This document shows, one piece after another, positions 1-6,195 of a stretch of 7,566 nucleotides of DNA. Both the position numbers and the translations under genes were made by a program. Position 1 is the stretch's first letter. Every line of letters starts with the position of its first letter. The DNA is from Candidatus Bipolaricaulota bacterium (GTDB lineage Bacteria > Bipolaricaulota > Bipolaricaulia > UBA7950 > UBA9294), in assembly GCA_015485945.1 (NCBI GenBank), contig WFSM01000115.1, forward strand, positions 1 through 7,566. The letters run 5' to 3'. The notes below the pieces were generated by a model. It did no database searches. It was given only the letters and a program-made list of their open reading frames with translations, and was not told the origin of the DNA.

Positions 1-1284
1 CACCCAGAGGTTGCGTAGCCGCGGCATCTCCTCGCCCGGAACGTTGTCAGCGATGGGTACACGCGGAAGTTTGACGATACCACTTTCAATTGCATCCATC
101 AGCGAGAAGTCACTAACCGTCCACGGGAACAGCGTGCCCTCGGCATAGCCCGATCCGCTGAGGAAGAATGGCGTGGCAGAGAGATCGACCACACGCGAGA
201 TGCCGATCTTCCTCGCTACGGTTTCCAATCCGGTAATCCACACGCGAGCGGCTTTGGCATTGCTCTCGGCCTCTTTTCGATCGTCGCCTTTGAGGGACTT
301 ATCGACGGCACCGTCGGTTTTTCCACGGTAGCAGTGGTGAGCCTCATCGTTTAGCACGAGGATATTCTTCATCCCCATAAGATCTGGCATCACTCGCTGT
401 AGCATCTGCCCTTCGGTCTCCAAGGTCTTTAGTGGTTCTCCGCGTCCCTGAAGCAGGGCGCGACCGCCTTTGGAAAGCTCCATTCGCTCACGAAGCATAA
501 ACCCGTGGTAGTTGGTGATGACGATCTTCGCACGGTTGATGTCATCGAGCATGTCGCGCGGCACAAGCTCACGGCTCGCGTAGTAGCTGTCGGGATCGTT
601 GGGTTGAAGCACCCGCAGGCGATCGCGAATCGTGATGCCTGGCGTCACTACCAAAAAACCGCGTGTGAATTTCCTGCTGCCCGGTCGCCGCACTGCATTG
701 ATTGTCTGCCAAGCAATGATCATCGCCATTACGGTTGTCTTGCCTGACCCCGTTGCCATCTTCAGAGCAAATCGCAGAAGGCCTGGATTGGCTTCTGTAC
801 TAGCATTCTCTATGTATTTGAGGAGCGTCTTCTCCTTCGTTCCAAGGTGTGGGGCGACCTCTGTCAACCAGATGAGCGTTTCCATGGCCTCAATCTGACA
901 GAAAAACGGGCGGATGTCGCTGAAATGGTGATGTCGCCAGTGCTGCAATAGGCGGGCTGTCTCTGGGGTAACGTGCCAGGCGTTGGGATTCGAAATCGCT
1001 CTCCATCGGCTGATGTGATCACGAACACGATTGATGATCGAGGTCGGGTCGTACTGCTGTTCCTGTGTTGAGAGGCCCTGCCCTTCATCGAAGACGAGCT
1101 CCTGCGCACCAGATTCCTTGTGCTTCTGCGGTTTGGGGATTGGTGTAACAAACGATGCGCGGCGTCGCTGTTCGATTATTCTCTGAGTTGGCTGCCCTTC
1201 GGCGTCGAGCTCCCAGTGACGCTTGGGCTCCTCGTAAGGAGAGTTGAGGATAGGATGCTCGAAGAATCGGTTATTTATGTTCAC
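1..1284 (-). CDS. DEAD/DEAH-box restriction protein, Res-subunit-like (5' part, runs off left edge)
   Basis: This is the N-terminal 428 residues of a large SF2 helicase/translocase of the kind found in type III restriction Res subunits; it would use ATP to move on DNA in restriction. The reading frame is open from the GTG at 1284 to base 1. Visible motifs are Walker A (ATGSGKTT, about residues 177-184), a DEAH-type Walker B (NDEAHH, D313-H317) and motif III (LSATPF, S369-A370-T371). The first 130 residues hold a conserved-looking segment beginning NRFFEHPILNSPYE, which I recall from proteins named BPTD_3080-family restriction endonucleases; this is from memory. The GTG start is forced, because an in-frame TAA lies seven codons upstream with no other start between; a purine-rich AAGAAAGG sits very close to it. 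The second RecA domain and any nuclease domain lie outside the window, and no methyltransferase gene is visible. It has its own promoter and lies beside a gene relic, which suggests accessory DNA. Confidence 0.85.
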   Translation of the reverse strand, partial: MNINNRFFEHPILNSPYEEPKRHWELDAEGQPTQRIIEQRRRASFVTPIPKPQKHKESGAQELVFDEGQGLSTQEQQYDPTSIINRVRDHISRWRAISNPNAWHVTPETARLLQHWRHHHFSDIRPFFCQIEAMETLIWLTEVAPHLGTKEKTLLKYIENASTEANPGLLRFALKMATGSGKTTVMAMIIAWQTINAVRRPGSRKFTRGFLVVTPGITIRDRLRVLQPNDPDSYYASRELVPRDMLDDINRAKIVITNYHGFMLRERMELSKGGRALLQGRGEPLKTLETEGQMLQRVMPDLMGMKNILVLNDEAHHCYRGKTDGAVDKSLKGDDRKEAESNAKAARVWITGLETVARKIGISRVVDLSATPFFLSGSGYAEGTLFPWTVSDFSLMDAIESGIVKLPRVPIADNVPGEEMPRLRNLWV

Positions 1285-1352
1285 CTTTCTTGTACACCAC
1301 TGTTATTCACGCTTCTCGACACCTCGCTTCCATTCCTACATATTCACACAAA

Positions 1353-1381
1353 AGAATACCGCGATAGATGCTGTTGGTCAA
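1353..1381 (-). promoter_or_regulatory. sigma70-like promoter of the restriction-type gene
   Basis: Read on the minus strand, a -35 box TTGACC (1376-1381) and a -10 box TATTCT (1353-1358) are separated by exactly 17 bp. The expected start of transcription is near 1346, giving a leader of about 60 nt before the GTG at 1284. The -35 matches consensus at five of six positions and the -10 at four of six. The promoter lies downstream of the radical SAM relic, so the gene seems to be expressed independently of the cbi operon. Confidence 0.6.
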
Positions 1382-1482
1382 ATACACCATTGCCCCCGAT
1401 ATAACTGTGAACGACGGCGTTTACATCAGCGGCAATCTGTTCGTTTCGATTGGTGCCGCAATGTGTTCCCAATGCAATCCCG

Positions 1483-1623
1483 TTACGAGCACCTAATGTA
1501 CCCCTGCGCCCACCGGCAACCACGCAGGATGGGGGCGGGTTGCCGTAGCAGTCCTCACCGTTTTCCTGGGCAAGGAGCGGCTGTCGCATAAGATGCAAGC
1601 GAGAACAGAAACGCGGACACTCG
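1483..1623 (-). pseudogene. Decayed 3' fragment of a radical SAM/SPASM maturase gene
   Basis: This stretch aligns with 4510-4640, the last ~45 codons of the intact radical SAM gene, at roughly 80% nucleotide identity counted by eye. The segment coding for AQENGEDCYGNP is preserved, as is a stop codon (TAA, 1483-1485) at the position equivalent to the intact gene's TGA. Three single-base deletions relative to the intact copy break the frame: two in the Cys-rich stretch before that segment and one in the CGGC stretch after it. Nothing recognisable of the other ~370 codons remains, because the cbiO stop lies only 60 bp upstream. It is either the remnant of a local duplication or of a lost paralogue. 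It is not expected to make a product. Confidence 0.8.
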
Positions 1624-1682
1624 GTTGCAATGAGCTGCAGTCGTAACAAATGGGGCAGGCCCGTTGCGCCCGCTGTTATCCG

Positions 1683-2468
1683 TCATTGTCGTTCGCTGAT
1701 GTGCACCGGCCGCTCCCGGTCAGCCCGCCACGATCGGCGTATCAACCCGAGCTCAGTTAGGAGCGCAGCGTCGGCAACGATGGCGTCTTTACCCGTGCAT
1801 GCGACCAGGCGGTTGTCCGGGCCCAGAACGAGGAATTTCTCCGTCACATACCCGGCGAAGTCGATGTCCTGTGTGGCCACAACCAGCGTTTTTCCGGCCT
1901 CCCGTAGCGAGATGATCAGGTCTATGAGCCTATCCGCGGTGTTGGGGTCGAGGTTCGCCGTCGGCTCGTCGAGGAGGTAGACCGCGGGATCGAGGGCGAA
2001 AATTGCGCCGATGGCAACTTTCCTCTTCTCGCCCCCGCTCAATGAATACGGATATCGTCCCAATAGCGCGGTGATCCCCAACATGTCCGCAGCGCGGTTG
2101 ACCCGGGTGCGAATTTCCTCCGCGTCCAATCCCAATTGGCGGGGACCAAATGCGAGCTCGTCCGCCACCGTGGGGGAGAAGAGCTGGGCGTCGACGTCTT
2201 GAAACAAGAGGCCGACATTCGTGCGAAACAACCTATTGAACGCGCGATCGGCCAACCTCCGTTCGGAAATCAATTCCCCGAACGCGTAGAATTCGCCCGC
2301 GGTCGGATAGTACAGCCCATCTAGGATCTTGAGCAACGTCGTTTTCCCCGAGCCGTTCGGCCCCAGAACCGCGCCTGCCTCCCCCGCGGCTAGTTGAACC
2401 GTGACGTCGGTGAGGCCGGAGATGCCGCCCTCGTAGCGGTAGCCGACGTGACGGAGATCGAATATCAC
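1683..2468 (-). CDS. cbiO: Cobalt/nickel ECF transporter ATPase CbiO
   Basis: This is the ABC ATPase that powers the Co2+/Ni2+ importer with CbiM, the CbiN-like protein and CbiQ at the cytoplasmic membrane. It has 261 residues, a usual length. Motifs in order are Walker A GPNGSGKTT (36-44), Q-loop LLFQD (Q90), ABC signature LSGGEKRK (143-150), Walker B YLLDEPT (164-170) and D-loop NLDPN (172-176). The H-loop reads VVATQD, with Gln200 (codon CAG) where the switch histidine normally sits. I chose the GTG at 2468 because it overlaps the cbiQ stop as GTGA and gives the usual start (M/V)IFDLRHVGYRY. A start at the upstream in-frame ATG (2531) would overlap cbiQ by 67 bp and add 21 residues unlike the family. 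It is the last gene of the operon. Specificity for cobalt or nickel cannot be read from this subunit. Confidence 0.93.
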   Translation of the reverse strand: MIFDLRHVGYRYEGGISGLTDVTVQLAAGEAGAVLGPNGSGKTTLLKILDGLYYPTAGEFYAFGELISERRLADRAFNRLFRTNVGLLFQDVDAQLFSPTVADELAFGPRQLGLDAEEIRTRVNRAADMLGITALLGRYPYSLSGGEKRKVAIGAIFALDPAVYLLDEPTANLDPNTADRLIDLIISLREAGKTLVVATQDIDFAGYVTEKFLVLGPDNRLVACTGKDAIVADAALLTELGLIRRSWRADRERPVHISERQ

Positions 2469-3274
2469 CCCTTCCACAGCAACGCTCCCACCAAACCGAA
2501 CGTCACCACGATCCACCCGTAGTCGAGGCATCGCAGCGGATGCACGGCAGCGAGCTTGATCTGGCCGTCGAATCCGCGGGCGATCATGGCGAGATACACG
2601 TCCTCAGCCAGCTTCAGCGATCGGATCAACATGATTCCGGCTGTCCGCGCCAGAAACCGCACGTTGTCGCGCCACGGCAGCGCCCCGATCACCCGCGACT
2701 TTCGCACAAGGAGGAACTCCCTGAGCAAACGCACCAACACGAAGATGTAGCGATAGCACATGGTGAGCACAATTACGACAAACGCCGGCACCCGCAGTGC
2801 ACGCAGGGCGCCAAGCAGTCGATGCCACTTGGTGGTGAGGACCAGCAAGGTCGAGATGGATACCGCCGTCGCCACCCGGGAGACGAGGAACGCTGCGCCC
2901 CATAGTCCTTGCTCGGTGATTGCGAGCCCGCCGATGCTCGCCACCCGGTCCCCCGGAGTGAGGAACAGGGCGGGCACAGCGATGGCAGCGGTAAACACCG
3001 GGACAAACAGCCATACCCGCCGCAGAAACGCGGCTAGATTTATCCGGGACGCCACCGCGAGAGCGAGCGAAATTCCGTATACGACGACAATCACCCAAAT
3101 ATCGTGAGTAACCAGTGCGACCACAAGCATGGCGAGCAGGCCGATCAACTTCGCGCGGGGATCGATCGCCTGCAATAGGCCGGATTTACTTGCGACCGCC
3201 TCAGCGGCGAGGGTGCGTTCGATCCACGCGGTTCCCTCACGGAGATTCTTGTCCACGAAGCTATTTACGGACAA
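2465..3274 (-). CDS. cbiQ: ECF transporter T component CbiQ (cobalt/nickel)
   Basis: This is the membrane coupling subunit that joins the substrate-binding CbiM to the CbiO ATPase. It has 269 residues with several hydrophobic spans (from about residue 43 to 85, then about 92-110, 125-150 and 165-185, and one at the C-terminus). The family's IDPRAKL motif lies at 37-43 and the C-terminal Ala-Arg-Gly coupling motif (AMIARGFDG) at about 229-237. The proposed start is a TTG at 3274, chosen because a GGGAGG ribosome site lies four bases upstream and the start overlaps the end of the cbiN-like gene (stop at 3261-3263). An in-frame GTG at 3256 is the alternative but lacks a ribosome site. The gene overlaps cbiO by 4 bp at its end. 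Membrane spans were judged by eye. Confidence 0.92.
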   Translation of the reverse strand: MSVNSFVDKNLREGTAWIERTLAAEAVASKSGLLQAIDPRAKLIGLLAMLVVALVTHDIWVIVVVYGISLALAVASRINLAAFLRRVWLFVPVFTAAIAVPALFLTPGDRVASIGGLAITEQGLWGAAFLVSRVATAVSISTLLVLTTKWHRLLGALRALRVPAFVVIVLTMCYRYIFVLVRLLREFLLVRKSRVIGALPWRDNVRFLARTAGIMLIRSLKLAEDVYLAMIARGFDGQIKLAAVHPLRCLDYGWIVVTFGLVGALLWKG

Positions 3275-3578
3275 TTAACCTCCCTACACCAAGGACCAGC
3301 AGGATTATCACCACTACCCCTACAATCGCCGATATGTAATAGCCGATCGCCTGGCCGGCGAAGGTCCCGTTCAATCCCGGCAGGGAGTAGTCAGGCAGAA
3401 CCGGGGTGTGATTTATACCCGCAAGCCGTGCGAGGCCCTGGGGGATGTACCCCAGCAGCCCCTTGATCTCGTCCGTGCCCCACTCTCCCCACGCGGTGCC
3501 GCTGGCGAGGAGGCCCAACGGGGTAAGCCCGATCAATATCGCCACCAGGATCCATACTTTTTTACGGTAACGCATCAT
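3261..3578 (-). CDS. PDGLE-domain CbiN/NikN-like small membrane subunit
   Basis: This 105-residue protein has an N-terminal membrane segment after a basic start (about residues 8-26), an extracytoplasmic loop and a C-terminal membrane segment (about 77-99) ending in LIVRK. This two-span layout, between CbiM and CbiQ, is that of the small auxiliary subunits CbiN and NikN of cobalt and nickel ECF importers, which help load metal onto the M subunit. The loop (GEWGTDEIKGLLGYIPQGL, then LPDYSLPG) resembles PDGLE-domain proteins more than classical CbiN. The start at 3578 is supported by a GGAG site six bases upstream and an ATGA overlap with the cbiM stop; an adjacent ATG at 3575 is also possible. 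The open frame extends upstream to 3854, but that part lies inside cbiM in another frame and is discarded. Confidence 0.85.
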   Translation of the reverse strand: MMRYRKKVWILVAILIGLTPLGLLASGTAWGEWGTDEIKGLLGYIPQGLARLAGINHTPVLPDYSLPGLNGTFAGQAIGYYISAIVGVVVIILLVLGVGRLIVRK

Positions 3579-4270
3579 TTTCCACTCCGTTCGTACGGGT
3601 TCAACTTGAACATCTCGGGATGATATTTGCCGAGGAAGGCCACGACTCCCCCTGTGATCACCGCTTCGACTGGTCCCGCGATGAGCGAATGCGCAAGCAA
3701 CATCGCGGGAATTGTTTGGGCGAGCCCGTAAGGGCAGTACAGCGGAACGCCGGTTGCAGTATGGAACAGATACGGCTGAATCCCGAACTCCACTGCGGCC
3801 ATCAGCGCTGCTACGTTGATCCCGATATAGGCGCCGATCGCGGCTCCGATCCACCGCCGTCGCGTATCAAGCCCGGATCTCCAACTGATGGCCCGATACA
3901 CGAAGTAGCCGACAAATGGGAGCACGAATCCCATGTTGAAGCAGTTGGCACCGATGGCGGTGATGCCACCGTCGCCGAAGAAAACCGCCTGGACCACCAG
4001 TGCCAGGGATTCACCGATCAACGCTGCCCACGGGCCGAGCAGGATGGCGATCAGGGTCCCGCCGACGGCGTGCGCGGTCGTTCCCCCAGGGACAGGGACG
4101 TTGAACATCATGATGAGGAATGAGAACGCGGATAGTAACGCCAACGTCGGCACTGTCCGCCGGGTGAACGTCTTTCTGATCACTATCCCCGCCCGCACCC
4201 ACAACGGCAGACTGATCGCATACATCGTCCCGCAGGTCGCCGGTGACAGGTATCCGTCAGGTATATGCAT
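3575..4270 (-). CDS. cbiM: Cobalt/nickel ECF transporter substrate-specific component CbiM/NikM
   Basis: This 231-residue integral membrane protein binds and carries Co2+ or Ni2+ for the importer. It begins MHIPDGYLSP, the hallmark of the family. In the structurally characterised homologue NikM2 the metal is held by the Met1 amine, His2 and His67; both His2 and His67 (in GGTTAHAVGG) are present here at the same positions. The conserved-looking NCFNMGF segment follows at about residues 113-119, and the rest is mostly hydrophobic with about six or seven membrane spans by eye. The start is fixed by the required N-terminal Met-His and by an AAGGA ribosome site upstream. It is the first gene of cbiM-cbiN-like-cbiQ-cbiO, overlapping the next gene by 4 bp. 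The PDGLE-type partner fits either metal, so cobalt versus nickel is open. Confidence 0.95.
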   Translation of the reverse strand: MHIPDGYLSPATCGTMYAISLPLWVRAGIVIRKTFTRRTVPTLALLSAFSFLIMMFNVPVPGGTTAHAVGGTLIAILLGPWAALIGESLALVVQAVFFGDGGITAIGANCFNMGFVLPFVGYFVYRAISWRSGLDTRRRWIGAAIGAYIGINVAALMAAVEFGIQPYLFHTATGVPLYCPYGLAQTIPAMLLAHSLIAGPVEAVITGGVVAFLGKYHPEMFKLNPYERSGK

Positions 4271-4397
4271 ATCAGCGTCCTTTCAGTCGAATTGAGGTTA
4301 CGCTCCATTCATCGGTCAGGGAGTACGGCATCCGCTGCCCAGCAGTGATGGTTCACACACCTTGGTATTACTTTTTAAAAATTTGTAACACAGCGAT

Positions 4398-4426
4398 ATG
4401 TTAATCCCTGCCGGCAGGGAAAACAA
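4398..4426 (-). promoter_or_regulatory. Putative cbiM operon promoter with palindromic operator in the spacer
   Basis: Read on the minus strand, TTGTTT (-35, 4421-4426) and TAACAT (-10, 4398-4403) are 17 bp apart. Sixteen of those spacer bases (4405-4420) form the perfect palindrome TCCCTGCCGGCAGGGA. The boxes are only moderate matches to consensus (3/6 and 4/6). The placement suggests a regulator that blocks or remodels RNA polymerase, as expected for metal-responsive control of a metal importer. The palindrome is not followed by a T-run, so it is a poor terminator. The predicted leader is about 120 nt. Confidence 0.5.
4405..4420. repeat. 16-bp perfect palindrome upstream of cbiM
   Basis: TCCCTGCCGGCAGGGA is fully self-complementary, with no spacer; the flanking bases break the symmetry. 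It lies within the 239-bp gap between the radical SAM stop and the cbiM start and is the best operator candidate there. I do not recognise it as the site of a named regulator; in particular it lacks the GTATGA/TCATAC half-sites of NikR. Confidence 0.75.
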
Positions 4427-4509
4427 GGCGTTCAGACCGGGAGAGAACTAACATACGGATGTGGTGATATCACGTCGGTTGTGAGTGGCCGCGATCCGCT
4501 CGTGGCCGG

Positions 4510-5751
4510 TCACGGACACCGGATGTACCCCTGTGCCCACAGGCAACCGCCGCAGGATGGGGCTGGGTTGCCGTAGCAATCCTCACCGTTCTCCTGGGCA
4601 AGGGGGCAGCTGCCGCACGTGGTGCACGGCGAGAACGTGAACGCGGCCACCCGTTCGCGAAACGACGCGTATTCCGAATCGGTCCACAGATCGACCAGCC
4701 CGCGGTTGCGGACGTTCCCGATTACATAGCGATGTACCTGGCGTTCGGTGCCGTTGAGGAATGAGGTGTGCTCGTGAAGTAATTCCAGACACGGGCTCAT
4801 TCCTCCGTCCCATGCGATCGCCGTCGACCCGCGTTCGATGAACGGGCATCGATCCCGCCCGGAATCGAGCGGAATTCCGGCGAGGTAGGTCTGAATCCCC
4901 GGGGGCAGCATGGCCTCGGATATCGCTCCGATAATGGTTCCATCGTCAATGCGGGGAAGATGAAGCCGCATCTCGGATTGAGCGTGATCAGCAATGTTAA
5001 CCGGATTGGGGTAAAGCCGCTCCGCATCGAGCTCCGCAGTGTACGGGAGAACATGGCTGACGTGGAAATCGCTCGCTCCCAGCTCGGCGGCGATGCCGAG
5101 TAGGTCGGGGAGGTCGCCGATGTTGCGGCGCATCGCGACGTACGCGATCCCGAGTTGCGGCTTATCTCCCGCGCGTAGATCGCGGAACCGGCGCACGTTT
5201 GCGAGCACCCGCGGCAACTGTGCCCCGAGGCGGACATCGGCGTAACTCTGCGGCTGCGCACCGTCGAGCGACACCCACAGGCGGTCGATCCCGGCAGCGA
5301 TCAGACCACGCGCCATCGCCTCATCCAGCAGCGTACCGTTGGTAATCAACTCCACCGGGGCTCCGGCGTGCTTCGCCGCCTGCACCATCGCGATGATCCG
5401 GGGATGGGCGAGCGGCTCCCCGAATCCGCCGAAGAACACGAGGGGACGGGGAGTGAGCTCTGTGATCCCGACGATGATGCGCGCAAATGTAGTGTCCGAC
5501 ATCATCCCAGTAGGCTCGGTCCAGGAATTGCGGATGCACGTGCGGCAGTGAAGGTTACATGCGTTCGTCGGCTCGACGTACACCTCGGCGAGATGGTGAA
5601 CCGCGCGCGTGATGCGGAGATGATCGTCGCACTCCCGAAACAGGAAGCGGGCGCCTGCTGCCAAACCGTAGCGGGCTGCCGTTTCCGGAGGGATGATCAG
5701 TCGGCCGTGGTCGCCAATCCGCCCTGGTATGATGTCGTTTGCCCCGTTCAT
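4510..5751 (-). CDS. AbrB-like domain fused to radical SAM/SPASM enzyme (tungsten-cofactor oxidoreductase maturase-like)
   Basis: This 413-residue cytoplasmic protein has three parts. Residues about 10-49 look like a SpoVT/AbrB-type beta-hairpin domain (GDHGRLIIPPETAARYGL, then FLFRECDDHLRITR). The radical SAM core follows, with the CxxxCxxC cluster motif in EPTNACNLHCRTC (C65, C69, C72) and the SAM-contacting GGFGEP (108-113), ELITNGTLL and LWVSLDGA. The C-terminus is a Cys-rich SPASM-type region (C376, C379, C382, C392, C400, C403, C412) that would bind auxiliary Fe-S clusters. The family resemblance, especially the ending CGGCLWAQGYIRCP, is to tungsten-cofactor oxidoreductase radical SAM maturases; this is from memory and the substrate is unproven. 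No aldehyde oxidoreductase gene lies in the window. I start at 5751 because GGAGG lies eight bases upstream; an in-frame ATG at 5772 has no ribosome site. It is divergent from the ArsR gene. A decayed partial copy lies at 1483-1623. Confidence 0.85.
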   Translation of the reverse strand: MNGANDIIPGRIGDHGRLIIPPETAARYGLAAGARFLFRECDDHLRITRAVHHLAEVYVEPTNACNLHCRTCIRNSWTEPTGMMSDTTFARIIVGITELTPRPLVFFGGFGEPLAHPRIIAMVQAAKHAGAPVELITNGTLLDEAMARGLIAAGIDRLWVSLDGAQPQSYADVRLGAQLPRVLANVRRFRDLRAGDKPQLGIAYVAMRRNIGDLPDLLGIAAELGASDFHVSHVLPYTAELDAERLYPNPVNIADHAQSEMRLHLPRIDDGTIIGAISEAMLPPGIQTYLAGIPLDSGRDRCPFIERGSTAIAWDGGMSPCLELLHEHTSFLNGTERQVHRYVIGNVRNRGLVDLWTDSEYASFRERVAAFTFSPCTTCGSCPLAQENGEDCYGNPAPSCGGCLWAQGYIRCP

Positions 5752-5799
5752 CCGCATCGCCTCCGATCGCATAATTGCCGTCGTGTTGTTCGGAGCGCG

Positions 5800-5828
5800 A
5801 TTTTAAGTAATATTTCATGTTGGTGCAT
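5800..5828 (-). promoter_or_regulatory. Possible promoter of the radical SAM gene
   Basis: On the minus strand a good -10 candidate TAAAAT (5800-5805) lies 17 bp from a weak -35 candidate TGCACC (5823-5828). Transcription would start near 5793, about 40 nt upstream of the ATG at 5751. The -35 region overlaps the degenerate TTGCA-type site at 5813-5828, so a protein bound there could affect both directions. The -35 is poor, so this is tentative. Confidence 0.35.
5813..5828. promoter_or_regulatory. Degenerate ArsR-type operator in the divergent intergenic region
   Basis: TTTCA-TGTTGG-TGCAT has the same 5-6-5 layout as the two perfect sites at 6237 and 7229 and matches eight of the ten arm bases. 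It overlaps the possible ArsR start codon at 5817 and lies between candidate -10 boxes of the two divergent genes. An 8/10 match is expected a few times by chance across the window, so the support is its position in the regulator's own promoter region. It would imply autoregulation and perhaps shared control of the radical SAM gene. Confidence 0.35.
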
Positions 5829-6137
5829 AAACGAATGAATAGCGATGAGATAAGGACCATCTACGACGAACAGCTAGCGGCGATCGGGCAAGCACTCGCC
5901 CATCCGATTCGCATTCAGATCCTGCGTCTGCTCGAACAGGGAGAACGGTGCGGGTGCGAGATCGTGCCCTACTTTGGGTTGGATCAATCCGGTGTATCTC
6001 GTCATCTCACCGCGTTGCGGCGCGCAGGGTTGATCGCATCACGACGGGACGGGGTGCGGATATACTGGCACTTGGCGGGTGATTATGTACGCGATCTGCT
6101 GGATACCGCTACCAAAATCGCTGCTGGGGATCACTGA
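5817..6137 (+). CDS. ArsR/SmtB-family metal-responsive transcriptional repressor
   Basis: This 106-residue winged-helix protein belongs to the ArsR/SmtB repressors, which leave their operator when metal, metalloid or a thiol signal binds. The helix-turn-helix segment LDQSGVSRHLTALRRAGLI and the wing RRDGVRIYWHL are clear. The ERCGCEI segment (C45, C47) matches the position of the CxC in the ELCVCDL metal site of ArsR/CadC-type members, so thiol-based sensing of a soft metal or metalloid is likely; the ligand cannot be named. Two in-frame starts are possible, 5817 and 5835, neither with a clear ribosome site. A candidate promoter (TTGTTC at 5786-5791, TAATAT at 5808-5813, 16-bp spacer) would start transcription near 5820 and so favour 5835, giving 100 residues. 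It heads a plus-strand series of metal-protein genes, and its likely operators lie at 6237-6252 and 7229-7244. Confidence 0.92.
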   Translation: MLVHKRMNSDEIRTIYDEQLAAIGQALAHPIRIQILRLLEQGERCGCEIVPYFGLDQSGVSRHLTALRRAGLIASRRDGVRIYWHLAGDYVRDLLDTATKIAAGDH

Positions 6138-6166
6138 AAACCCCATCAGCTCGGCTGTATCAGGCA

Positions 6167-6182
6167 ACAACACCGGTTTTGT
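6167..6182. repeat. Imperfect 16-bp palindrome downstream of the ArsR gene
   Basis: ACAACACCGGTTTTGT is symmetric at seven of eight base pairs. It lies 30 bp past the ArsR stop and just ahead of the next promoter. It could be a protein-binding site or part of a weak transcription end; the stem is AT-rich and no T-run follows, so I do not call it a terminator. Confidence 0.3.
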
Positions 6183-6195
6183 ATGCGGCGATCGC

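Larger units (their letters stand above)
1285..1682. other. Gene-free interval holding a promoter and a gene relic
   Basis: No intact gene is supported between the cbiO stop and the GTG of the restriction-type gene. Reading frames of about 100 codons exist on both strands, but they cross the frameshifted relic or lack a ribosome site. Apart from the relic (1483-1623) and the promoter (1353-1381), I see no clear function. No convincing terminator follows cbiO: only short GC-rich complementarity is present around 1645-1670, with no T-run. Confidence 0.6.

Noticed and set aside
1625..1640. TTGCA-N6-TGCAG, matching nine of ten arm bases of the ArsR-type operator
   Set aside because: It has no nearby promoter and lies between the cbiO stop and the relic; a 9/10 match has an appreciable chance of arising at random in a window this size.
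1344..1649. A 101-codon open frame on the minus strand containing AQENGEDCYGNP
   Set aside because: It runs through the frameshifted radical SAM relic, has no ribosome site, and its flanking residues are not family-like; the similarity belongs to a pseudogene fragment.
2469..2531. CbiO start at the ATG at 2531
   Set aside because: It would overlap cbiQ by 67 bp and add residues unlike the family; the GTG at 2468 overlaps the cbiQ stop and gives the normal N-terminus.
3579..3854. Long N-terminal extension of the CbiN-like protein
   Set aside because: It lies wholly within cbiM in another frame; the ATG at 3578 has a ribosome site and the usual ATGA overlap.
4271..4509. Possible cobalamin or NiCo riboswitch upstream of cbiM (a GCCACTC box and CGGTCTG are present)
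   Set aside because: The GCCACTG box is imperfect, the other conserved cobalamin riboswitch blocks are missing, and no matching fold was seen. The short palindrome GTGATATCAC at 4464-4473 has no promoter context.
5752..5772. Radical SAM start at the ATG at 5772
   Set aside because: No ribosome site precedes it, while GGAGG is well placed for the ATG at 5751. The longer form is possible but less supported.
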